The notes under the pieces are model-generated. The model was given only the letters and a program-made list of their open reading frames with translations, had not been told where the DNA came from and did not search any database. From CAYRVF01 sp964427535 (GTDB lineage Bacteria > Chloroflexota > Ktedonobacteria > Ktedonobacterales > JADMIN01): a stretch of 25,586 nucleotides of DNA. The stretch is taken from positions 1-25,586 of the forward strand of contig CAYRVF010000080.1 in the NCBI GenBank assembly GCA_964427535.1, given 5' to 3'. Every line of letters begins with the position of its first letter. Within the stretch, counting starts at the first letter, position 1. Positions 1 to 6,605 of the stretch are shown here, in pieces. Made by a program: the position numbers and the translations under genes.

Positions 1-338
1 GTGGCGCGCTGACGACGTTTAGCATCGCGAACGACGTGGCCTAGTACTTCGCCATTATCCCCGCCGTGTTCGTGGTGACGTTCCCGCAGTTGCAGGCGCT
101 CAACATCATGCGGTTGGCGACGCCACACAGCGCCGTACTCTCCGCCGTGATCTTCAACGCGCTGATCATCGTCGCGTTGATTCCGCTGGCACTGCGCGGG
201 GTCAAGTTCCGCCCCATCGGCGCGGCCGCGCTGCTGCGCCGCAACCTGCTGCTCTATGGCGTGGGCGGCATCATTCTGCCGTTCATCGGCATCAAGATCA
301 TCGACCTGATACTCGTCGCGCTGCACCTCACAGCGTAG
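1..338 (+). pseudogene. kdpB: KdpB, C-terminal end (K+-transporting ATPase B subunit), with in-frame stop; cut by window edge
   Basis: This is the last ~110 codons of the P-type ATPase subunit that energises the KdpFABC potassium pump in the inner membrane. Reading from base 3, the translation begins GALTTFSIANDVA, the TM5 signature of KdpB, and continues through YFAIIPA, SAVIFNALIIVALIPLAL and a final PFIGIKIIDL helix before a normal TAG stop at 336-338. Family members have Lys right after NDVA (K586 in E. coli, paired with D583 and important for coupling ATP hydrolysis to transport). Here that codon is TAG at 42-44, one base away from AAG. Everything after it is intact, so the stop is either a very recent mutation, a sequencing error or a suppressed amber codon. 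Downstream kdpC follows after 55 bases with its own ribosome site. The family call is very secure; whether the gene is truly broken is open. Confidence 0.9.
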
Positions 339-393
339 CGCGCGGGCACTCAGATTGAGAAACCGATACAGAAGGAAGTTAGGAAGGCTGAAT

Positions 394-1083
394 ATGCGCC
401 GCGTGGTAGAAGGCACCATCCAAAACACGGAAGAGGTGCCCCAACCGCAACAGCAAGAGCAGCGACCGGAGGAGCGCGGCAGACGCGCGCTTCTCCGCCA
501 GTTCCGCCCGGCGATCGTGCTGACGATTCTGCTGACGGTGCTGCTTGGACTCCTCTACCCCATCGTAACCACTGGGGTCGCGCAGGTGTTGTTTCCGTCG
601 CAGGCCAATGGGTCGCTCGTCACCGTCAACGGCAAGCAGATCGGGTCGAAGCTCATCGGCCAGTACTGGACCCAGCCGCAGTATTTCCACGGCCGCCCCT
701 CGGTAACCGTCAACCTGCAGGGGACGCCCGCGCCCTACGAAGCCGACAACTCGGGCGGGTCCAACCTGGGACCAACGAACTCACAGCTCGTCTCGACCGT
801 GCAACAGCGCATTGCCGCCCTGAAGAAAGAGAACCCGGACGTGCCAGCCGGAACGCCGATTCCGGCTGACCTCGTCGAGTCCTCTGCCTCAGGGCTGGAC
901 CCCAACATTTCCGTCGCGGGGGCCTACTACCAGATTCCCCGCATCGCCAAGGCTCGCGGGATGACGCAGGAAGCGGTGCGACATCTGATCGACACGCACG
1001 TCGAAGGGCGCTTCCTGGGACTCTTCGGCGAGCCCCGGCTGAACGTCCTTGAGCTCAACCTTGCACTGGATGGGGCGGCGTAA
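394..1083 (+). CDS. kdpC: KdpC, K+-transporting ATPase C subunit
   Basis: KdpC is the single-span subunit that assembles with KdpA and KdpB and helps the pump bind ATP. The 229-residue product has a charged Q/E/R-rich cytosolic head (residues 1-35), one hydrophobic helix (about 38-60, IVLTILLTVLLGLLYPIV) and an extracytoplasmic domain with the family marks GSKLIGQ, FHGRPS, NSGGSNLGPTN and SGLDPNIS followed by a helix ending in RIAKARGM. The ATG at 394 is chosen because AGGAAGG at 381-387 lies six bases upstream; an in-frame TTG at 355 would add 13 residues but has no good ribosome site. Length is slightly above the usual ~190-200 because of the charged N-terminal extension. It lies 55 bases behind kdpB and 18 bases before the next gene, as expected for one transcript. 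Confidence 0.96.
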   Translation: MRRVVEGTIQNTEEVPQPQQQEQRPEERGRRALLRQFRPAIVLTILLTVLLGLLYPIVTTGVAQVLFPSQANGSLVTVNGKQIGSKLIGQYWTQPQYFHGRPSVTVNLQGTPAPYEADNSGGSNLGPTNSQLVSTVQQRIAALKKENPDVPAGTPIPADLVESSASGLDPNISVAGAYYQIPRIAKARGMTQEAVRHLIDTHVEGRFLGLFGEPRLNVLELNLALDGAA

Positions 1084-1101
1084 CACCCGCCCTGGAGCAG
1101 G

Positions 1102-1521
1102 ATGATGGACACACGCACATCACCGGAATGGGAAGACAGTGATTATCGCGCCGCGGTGGAGGCTTCGCTGTTGGCGTTTGAAGAGTTCGAGGTGCCCGAG
1201 CCTGGCGACGACCTCGACGTCGACGCGGCATTCGACAGCCCCGTAGGCGACGATGGCGATGTACAGTACTTTGTGTGGGACGGCAGGCGTCTGGTGCCTG
1301 CCTCGCCCAACAAGCTCGCCCGCATCCACGAGCTCGAGGCGCTCGACCGACTGCATGCGCTGGAGAAAAAGCAGGCGGCACTGGACGCGTCGGACGAACG
1401 CGTCCGACCGATGATTCTGAGCAGGGTGCGGCTTGCGATGACGCGCGTTTGGACTCTACGTCTCCATCGAAGACGCACGCATGTGACAGCTCCAGTGTCC
1501 CACCCCACTGGGCGAGACTGA
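1102..1521 (+). CDS. Small hypothetical protein inside the kdp operon
   Basis: A 139-residue protein of unknown family sits between kdpC and the kdpD-like gene. It has an acidic N-terminal half (clusters of D and E at about 20-55), a short DVQYFVWDGRRLVPAS segment, a helical K/E/L-rich stretch at about 75-105, and a basic C-terminal tail with RLHRRR. No membrane helix or signal peptide is visible. Start is ATG at 1102 (ATG also at 1105), with GGAGCAGG upstream. The stop at 1519-1521 is 13 bases before the next start, and GAGGAG overlapping the stop serves as that gene's ribosome site, so expression with the kdp genes is likely. A role in Kdp assembly or regulation is suggested only by position. 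The coding case rests on operon placement and ribosome-site spacing; the C-terminal ~40 residues have unusual composition. Confidence 0.65.
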   Translation: MMDTRTSPEWEDSDYRAAVEASLLAFEEFEVPEPGDDLDVDAAFDSPVGDDGDVQYFVWDGRRLVPASPNKLARIHELEALDRLHALEKKQAALDASDERVRPMILSRVRLAMTRVWTLRLHRRRTHVTAPVSHPTGRD

Positions 1522-1534
1522 GGAGTGCCCTTCC

Positions 1535-2752
1535 ATGTCCGAGAATCGACCGCCTGAACGCGACCGTCCCAGCCCTGAGGAGCTGCTGCGGCGCTACAAG
1601 CTCGCCGACCCCGCCAGCTCGACGACAGGGCAGGGCGGACGCGGCAGGCTGCGCGTCTATGTGGGCATGGCGGCTGGCGTCGGCAAGACCTACGCCATGC
1701 TCAACGAGGGCAACCGGCGTAAAGCGCGCGGTACGGATGTCGTGATCGGCTACGTCGAGACACACAAGCGCGCGCTCACGGCGCAGCAGGTCGGCGACCT
1801 GGAGATCATTCCACGCAAGAAGATCACTTACCGGGGCGTGACGCTCGAAGAGATGGACGTGGACGCCATCCTCGCCCGCCATCCACAGGTAGCGCTGGTC
1901 GACGAGCTGGCCCACACCAACGCGCCGGGCTCGCGCAACGAGAAGCGCTATCAGGACGTGGAGGAGCTGCTCGACGCGGGCATCACCGTCATTTCGACGG
2001 TAAACATCCAGCATCTGGAGGGGCTGAATGACCTGGTAGAGACGATCACCGGCGTCAAGCAGCGCGAGACCCTGCCCGACAGTGTGCTGGATGAGGCCGA
2101 CGAGGTTGAGCTGGTCGACATCTCACCTGACGCTCTGCGCTCGCGCCTGCGTCACGGCAATGTCTATCCGCCCGACCGCGCACAGAAGGCGCTGGAGAAC
2201 TACTTTTCTGAGAGCAATCTGACCGCGCTGCGTGAGCTGGCGCTGCGCCGTGTCGCCGAGAAGACGGAATCGCAACTCGAAGCCCTCATGGAATCGGACA
2301 CGGCTGCTGGCGTACAGCGAACCCAGGCCGCGACCGAGCGTGTGATGGTGGCCTTCGACGCGCGCTCGACGGCAAATCAGCTCATCCGCCACGCATGGCG
2401 TCTGGCGCGCGGGCTGAAAGGCGAGTTGATTGCCGTGACCGTCGTGCCGCCGAGTGCGCAAGCCAGCGCGAGCGGCCAGCGGCGCCAGGGGCTGGGCAAA
2501 GCGCTGGACGAGCACATCCGGCTGGCGGAGGACCTAGGCGCGGAGGTCGTGCTGCTGCAGGACCGCGATATCGTCCGCGCGCTCAGCAGCGTCGCCCGCG
2601 AGCGTCACATCACGCAGATCGTCGTCGGTCAGCCTGAGCGCGGCCGCTGGTCGGACATGCTGCGCGGCTCTGTGGTTGACCGGCTGCTTCGCGAGCCCCT
2701 CGGCGCGGATATCCTCGTCGTGTCACGCCGCGAGCATGGCCCCAACAACTGA
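1535..2752 (+). CDS. kdpD: Kinase-less KdpD-like protein (KdpD sensor domain + USP domain)
   Basis: The 405-residue product matches only the cytosolic N-terminal part of the KdpD potassium sensor. Residues ~37-250 form the KdpD domain with Walker A GMAAGVGKT (44-52), a Walker-B-like strand VALVDELAHTNAPGS (119-133) and the conserved NEKRYQDVEELL and TVNIQHLEGLND segments. Residues ~268-398 form a universal-stress-protein domain ending in VVGQPERGRW and DILVVSRRE. The four membrane helices, GAF, HisKA and HATPase parts of full KdpD (~890 residues in E. coli) are absent, and no kdpE follows. Such short KdpD proteins are known in several phyla and may act by binding a partner kinase or the pump. 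In S. aureus the USP part binds c-di-AMP; I do not see that protein's SxS motif here. It starts 13 bases after the previous gene, with GAGGAG as ribosome site. Confidence 0.93.
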   Translation: MSENRPPERDRPSPEELLRRYKLADPASSTTGQGGRGRLRVYVGMAAGVGKTYAMLNEGNRRKARGTDVVIGYVETHKRALTAQQVGDLEIIPRKKITYRGVTLEEMDVDAILARHPQVALVDELAHTNAPGSRNEKRYQDVEELLDAGITVISTVNIQHLEGLNDLVETITGVKQRETLPDSVLDEADEVELVDISPDALRSRLRHGNVYPPDRAQKALENYFSESNLTALRELALRRVAEKTESQLEALMESDTAAGVQRTQAATERVMVAFDARSTANQLIRHAWRLARGLKGELIAVTVVPPSAQASASGQRRQGLGKALDEHIRLAEDLGAEVVLLQDRDIVRALSSVARERHITQIVVGQPERGRWSDMLRGSVVDRLLREPLGADILVVSRREHGPNN

Positions 2753-2762
2753 AAAACCTGCC

Positions 2763-2796
2763 CGTCGAGACACCTCTCGCCCCCTCTGACTCGACG
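2763..2796. repeat. Inverted repeat after the kdpD-like gene
   Basis: CGTCGAG (2763-2769) and CTCGACG (2790-2796) pair perfectly over seven bases around a 20-base pyrimidine-rich loop, ten bases after the kdpD-like stop codon. No T-run follows, so it could be a weak or factor-dependent terminator or an RNA-end stabiliser. It is the only such structure between the kdp genes and the permease gene. Confidence 0.4.
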
Positions 2797-2817
2797 AGTA
2801 CGTCCCCCTCACAGGCT

Positions 2818-2857
2818 ATCTTGATAGTTTCTTGACGCATTTTGGCCAAATCTTGAT
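2818..2857 (+). promoter_or_regulatory. Candidate control region upstream of the KimA-like gene
   Basis: The 221-base gap before the permease gene is locally AT-richer than its surroundings. It holds two copies of ATCTTGAT (2818-2825 and 2850-2857), a perfect 10-base palindrome TTTGGCCAAA (2841-2850) and a TTGACG hexamer at 2832-2837. The arrangement looks like operator plus promoter, but no convincing -10 partner at 16-18 bases was found. Further down, TACATGTA is a palindrome at 2940-2947. The region lacks the conserved boxes of the ydaO (c-di-AMP) riboswitch that precedes kimA in Bacillus. Confidence 0.35.
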
Positions 2858-2973
2858 GCCGTTTCGCGGACGCCACTCCATACCATGCGTATCGTTAGGA
2901 AGCGGTGGACAGCTGACATACCGCACTATCCCTATGCGATACATGTACAGCGATATACACAAAAGGTGTGACT

Positions 2974-5472
2974 GTGGCTGATTCTCGTGCCCCCGACGGA
3001 CGGCGGGCTTCCGCGAGCTCTGGGCAGGTAGGTGACGGCACAGGAAAGCGCGACCTGATTCGCGGACGCAAACCCGGGAGCGACTATGTACGCATTCGCG
3101 CGCCGCGGGTCCAGACGCTCCGCGTAAGCAGCGCGGGCACGCTCGAATACGATGGCGTCGAGGCGCCTGCGGTTGAGGGGGCTAGCGCCGCGCCGCCTGA
3201 TCCGTCTTCACAGGCCGAGGCTCCGGCGCCATCAGGCGCTCGCCCCAGCCCGCCGACACGAACCGCGGACGATGTGGTCTTGCCAGGTCTGGGCGAGCGT
3301 ATGGTACGGGGTGGCAAGCCCGGCACGAACTATCTGCGCCGCGAGATGCAGACCTCGAACGAGTTCCGGCGGCGTGGCACAGACGTGTTGGAGGCAACCG
3401 AGGGCACACTCAGACCGGAGTCCCACGCGGGCCGCGCGGCCGAGAGCCTCCGGCGTGTGCTCATCGGCAACCGGCTGGCGACCTCGCAACAGGTCTTCGA
3501 GCGGCTCACGAAGGTCAAGGCGCTCGCGGTGCTCTCGTCGGATGCCATCTCGTCAGTGGCCTATGCGACCGAGGCATCGCTGGGCATCCTGATCGTAGCG
3601 GGAACGGGCGCGCTTGGCATCAATCCGGCAATCGCCGCCGTGATTGCCCTACTGATTGTCATCGTCGGCACGTCCTACTGGCAGACCATTCACGCCTATC
3701 CACATGGAGGCGGCTCCTACATCGTCGCTCGCGATAACCTGGGCGACCTTCCTGGACTCATCGCCGCGGCCGCGCTGCTCATTGACTACGTGCTCACCGT
3801 CTCAGTCAGCGTCTCGTCGGGGGTCGACGCGCTCGTCTCAGCCGTTCCCGCGCTGACGGCCTATTCGGTCGTGCTCGGCGTCATCTTCATCCTGCTGATC
3901 ATGGTCGTGAATCTGCGCGGCATCCGCGAGTCGGGGACGATCTTCGCCGCGCCGACGTATCTCTTCATCGGCTCGTTTCTGGTGATGATTCTCGTCGGCA
4001 TCATCCACGCGGCCGCCTCGCCAGGCGGGCTCTTCACGCCGCTGCACTCGACGATTCCGCCATTCCTGCCGCAGAGCAAAGGCGGCCTGGGGTGGACGGA
4101 ACAAGGCAAGCTCGGCATCTTCCTCATCCTCACGGCCTTCGCCTCGGGCTGTTCTGCGATGACCGGCGTCGAGGCTATCTCGAACGGCGTGCCCGCCTTC
4201 AAGCCGCCCGAAGCCAAGAACGCGGCGCAGACCCTCACCTGGATGGTCGCCGTGCTCGTCACGCTCTTTATTGGCGTGACGTATCTCGTCTGGCGCTTTG
4301 GGCTGGCGCCGTATGCGTCGCAGAACCCCACGCTCGACTCGCAGATTGCCTCGCTGCTCTTCACTGGTCCGTGGGTGTGGTTCTTCTATGTCATCCAGGT
4401 TGCCACGCTGCTCATCCTGGTGCTGGCGGCCAACACGAGCTTCGCCGACTTCCCCCGACTGTCGTCCATTCTGGCGCGCGACAAGTTCCTGCCGAATCAG
4501 TTCGCCTATCGCGGCGACCGCCTGGCGTTCAGCGTCGGGATCATAGTGCTCTCACTGTTGTCCTCGGTGCTGCTGGTCGCCTTCAAGGGGGGCACCGACG
4601 CGCTCATCAATCTGTACGCGCTGGGCGTCTTTACCGCGTTCACACTCTCGCAGAGCGGTATGGTCGTGCGCTGGTACCGATTGCGTGAACGAGCAGGCAC
4701 GAGCTGGCGCCGCTCGCTGATCATCAACGGCGTCGGCGCGATCGCGACCGGCATCGTGACGGTCATCATTCTCATCAGCAAGTTTGACCGCGGCGCCTGG
4801 ATTGTGGTGTTGCTCGTGCCGGTGCTCGTCATGACCTTCCGCGGCATCTCGCGCCACTACGCCACCGTGCGGCGGCTGACGATGCCGCTCACACCGCTTA
4901 AGGCCGAGGACGTGCGCCATATTCTGCTCGTGCCCATCTCCGAGCTGAACCGGCCCGCGCTCCAGAGTCTGGCGTATGCGCGCTCGCTCTCGCCACACGT
5001 GATCGTGGTCCATGTCTCGGTGGACGCGGGAGAGGAAAGTGCCTTCCGCGCGTCATGGGATACCTGGGTGCGAAAACGCGAGCGGCAGCTACAGGACGAG
5101 GTGAGTTCCGCTCCTGAGCAGGCTCCTGACGGGAGCGCCACCGCGACGCAGACGCGAGCCCGTACCCTGCTGGAGAAACCGCCGCAACTGGTTGTCATCC
5201 AGTCGCCGTTTCGCTCGCTCGTGCCACCCCTGAAGGCGTACACCGATGCCCTGCGCGACGCCAATCCGCGCGCGACGGTCAGTGTCGTGCTCTCGGAGTT
5301 TGTGCCCGCACACTGGTGGGAGCGCATCCTGCACAACCAGACGGCGCTGCGCCTCAAGCTCGCGCTGTACACTGATCCAGGCGTCGTCGTCGTCAACGTG
5401 CCCTATGTGCTCCCGCGCATCCGTGGGACGGCCGAGGAGCATTCGACGCCACCACCCCTGTCGGCGGGGTAA
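2974..5472 (+). CDS. kimA: KimA-type potassium permease (APC superfamily) with long N-terminal tail
   Basis: The product (832 residues) matches Bacillus KimA/YdaO, a high-affinity K+ importer driven by the proton gradient and regulated by c-di-AMP. The family signatures are LSSDAISSVAYATE (about 187-200), AYPHGGGSYIVARDNLG, LLIDYVLTVSVS, FASGCSAMTGVEAISNGVPAFK and VLAANTSFADFPRLSSILARD. D190, Y197 and D271 correspond to KimA residues implicated in K+ binding (D36, Y43, D117). About twelve membrane helices span ~185-630; a cytosolic C-terminal domain (~645-825) resembles the KimA USP-like domain. Unlike KimA (607 residues) it carries ~170 extra N-terminal residues with a duplicated motif RG-x-KPG-x-(D/N)-Y-x-R at 30-40 and 112-122. 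GTG at 2974 is favoured because AAAAGG (2961-2966) lies seven bases upstream; GTG at 2968 is too close. Position after kdp supports a K+ role over a generic amino-acid permease. Confidence 0.88.
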   Translation: MADSRAPDGRRASASSGQVGDGTGKRDLIRGRKPGSDYVRIRAPRVQTLRVSSAGTLEYDGVEAPAVEGASAAPPDPSSQAEAPAPSGARPSPPTRTADDVVLPGLGERMVRGGKPGTNYLRREMQTSNEFRRRGTDVLEATEGTLRPESHAGRAAESLRRVLIGNRLATSQQVFERLTKVKALAVLSSDAISSVAYATEASLGILIVAGTGALGINPAIAAVIALLIVIVGTSYWQTIHAYPHGGGSYIVARDNLGDLPGLIAAAALLIDYVLTVSVSVSSGVDALVSAVPALTAYSVVLGVIFILLIMVVNLRGIRESGTIFAAPTYLFIGSFLVMILVGIIHAAASPGGLFTPLHSTIPPFLPQSKGGLGWTEQGKLGIFLILTAFASGCSAMTGVEAISNGVPAFKPPEAKNAAQTLTWMVAVLVTLFIGVTYLVWRFGLAPYASQNPTLDSQIASLLFTGPWVWFFYVIQVATLLILVLAANTSFADFPRLSSILARDKFLPNQFAYRGDRLAFSVGIIVLSLLSSVLLVAFKGGTDALINLYALGVFTAFTLSQSGMVVRWYRLRERAGTSWRRSLIINGVGAIATGIVTVIILISKFDRGAWIVVLLVPVLVMTFRGISRHYATVRRLTMPLTPLKAEDVRHILLVPISELNRPALQSLAYARSLSPHVIVVHVSVDAGEESAFRASWDTWVRKRERQLQDEVSSAPEQAPDGSATATQTRARTLLEKPPQLVVIQSPFRSLVPPLKAYTDALRDANPRATVSVVLSEFVPAHWWERILHNQTALRLKLALYTDPGVVVVNVPYVLPRIRGTAEEHSTPPPLSAG

Positions 5473-5495
5473 TACGACGCCGACGAACACCTCTC

Positions 5496-5535
5496 CGTAT
5501 CTCCGCATGCGATGCGCAACGCATACGGAGATACG
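5496..5535. terminator. Strong hairpin downstream of the KimA-like gene
   Basis: CGTATCTCCG (5496-5505) pairs perfectly with CGGAGATACG (5526-5535); after one mismatch, ATGCG (5507-5511) pairs with CGCAT (5520-5524) around an eight-base loop. It begins 23 bases after the permease stop codon. There is no T-run, so it may terminate imperfectly, protect the RNA 3' end, or be a REP-like palindrome. No second copy was seen in the window. Confidence 0.55.
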
Positions 5536-5633
5536 CCCGTTGAGGTCGCCCGATCGTACGCGAGACGTGCCTGGCCCGCGCCAATCGGTGCCTCCTCATT
5601 CGGCTTCCGTCTCGGATGGTGTAGCATGGAGGC

Positions 5634-5702
5634 ATGCCGAGACGCATCACGCTTGCTCCGCATCTGAGCAGCGAAGCGCTGGGACGACGCTTCCGGAACG
5701 CA
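5634..5702 (+). pseudogene. Possible IS630-type transposase N-terminal remnant
   Basis: From ATG 5634 the translation MPRRITLAPHLSSEALGRRF resembles the first residues of IS630-family transposases common in Chloroflexota (pattern M-x-R-x-(I/L)-T-(L/I)-APHL-(S/T)-x-E-x-L-x-R-x-(Y/F)-R). The likeness ends after about 23 codons: the frame stays open to 5879 but no longer reads like a transposase, and no DDE domain is present. A ribosome-like GGAGG precedes the ATG, so a small unrelated peptide is also possible. The call rests on a short match recalled from the family and is tentative. Confidence 0.3.
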
Positions 5703-5992
5703 TGGGTGCAGGGCGCAGCAGATCCTGCGGCGGCTCTCCTCTGGGCAGTGGGCGCTCGGGTGGCAGAGCGTGCTAGGTGTGCTCCTGTATCGTCCGGCAC
5801 GCGGTGCCACCAACGGTCCTGCCGGGAGCGCCATTACACCTGGATCTCCTCGCAGCGGCAGGGCCGTTGCTGTCGCTAGCGCACGCATCAGGTGCGCGCC
5901 ATCGGACAGCGCAAGCCGCCCGCAAAAGAAGCTCCGCCCCCGCAGAGGAGCGCACGTGAACGCAAGACGGAGCACAACGGAAAAGGATACCA

Positions 5993-6433
5993 GTGCCTAT
6001 AAAGTTAGATTCAGCAGCCCTGTTCGCGATAGTGTTCTTCTTGTGTGGCGCCCTGTTCGTTCAGCTCTCGGCCTTCTCCGCGTTCCTTGTGCCCCCGCGC
6101 AACTGGCGACAGTTCTCTCTTTACTGGCGAGCCTATGCCCGCCTCGCGCCGTGGCGGCTGCGGGTATGGCCGGTTATGGTCTGAAGCTGTACCGCACTCG
6201 CGGCCATCTGCGGCGTCCTGATAGCCTGGGTGGCGTTCGAGGACACTCGCACGCCATTTGGCCCTGCGACAGTGGAGGACATCCGCATGGTCATGACCCT
6301 GCTGCTCATTCTGGGCACCCTGTCTACCTTGAGCTCGGTCTCGGCGCACTACACTGCCTTTCGCGCGCGCCGCCTCACGCTGCGCCTCCTCGCGCAGGAA
6401 GATGACAAGCTTGCCGGTCCGTCGGGAGAATAA
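5993..6433 (+). pseudogene. Small membrane protein interrupted by an in-frame TGA
   Basis: From GTG 5993 (AAAAGG about eight bases upstream) the frame gives MPIKLDSAALFAIVFFLCG..., one hydrophobic helix at ~9-32, a Trp/Arg-rich loop, then VWPVMV and a TGA at 6182-6184. Reading on in the same frame, with no shift, gives SCTALAAICGVLIAWVAFED, which completes the second helix begun by WPVMV, then a third helix (VMTLLLILGTLSTLSSVSA) and a basic/acidic tail ending at the TAA at 6431-6433. The two halves together make a plausible 146-codon, three-helix protein of unknown family. A TGG-to-TGA change would explain the stop; an independent second start at GTG 6230 would lack half of the second helix. 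It may be a real pseudogene or a base-call error. Confidence 0.6.
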
Positions 6434-6561
6434 ATGGCCTACCAACTCATACGGGTTCCGCTGAGGCGATTGTCATTCGGCAGATCTGCCGTATCGGGAC
6501 TCCCTGCGCTTCCGCCCGCGGCACCCCGGAAGGCCACGTATCGGCGTGGATCCCGTCGCAC

Positions 6562-6584
6562 CCCTCCCCGATGACGGGGGAGGG
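6562..6584. terminator. GC-rich hairpin between convergent genes
   Basis: CCCTCCCC (6562-6569) pairs with GGGGAGGG (6577-6584) around a seven-base loop, 22 bases beyond the stop of the TIR gene (- strand) and 128 bases beyond the end of the small membrane-protein frame (+ strand). It lies where a shared terminator for two converging transcripts would be expected; there is no T-run on either side. Confidence 0.4.
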
Positions 6585-6605
6585 AGCGGGGAGAGGCCCG
6601 CCCCC

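Larger units (their letters stand above)
5473..5992. other. 520-base stretch without a convincing intact gene
   Basis: Apart from the hairpin at 5496-5535 and a possible transposase scrap at 5634-5702, this stretch shows several overlapping short open frames on both strands (for example 5770-6405 in a third frame) with arginine/alanine-rich low-information translations typical of GC-rich non-coding or decayed DNA. A potential ribosome site AAAAGG near 5981 belongs to the next gene. No tRNA-like fold or direct repeat array was seen. Confidence 0.5.

Noticed and set aside
42..44. TAG as pyrrolysine codon
   Set aside because: Pyrrolysine use is limited mostly to methylamine methyltransferases and no PylS or pylT is visible here; a mutation or base error is simpler.
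1055..2014. Long open frame on the - strand across the kdpC end, the small unknown gene and the kdpD-like gene
   Set aside because: Its translation is Arg/Ala-rich with no family pattern and it lies antisense to well-supported genes, a usual effect of GC-rich codon bias.
2753..2967. A ydaO-type c-di-AMP riboswitch before the KimA-like gene
   Set aside because: Expected from Bacillus, but none of the conserved boxes was found by eye; only a weak inverted repeat and operator-like repeats are present.
5770..6405. A 211-codon + strand frame
   Set aside because: It overlaps the better supported membrane-protein frame (hydrophobic helices, ribosome site) in another frame and its own translation has no recognisable domain.
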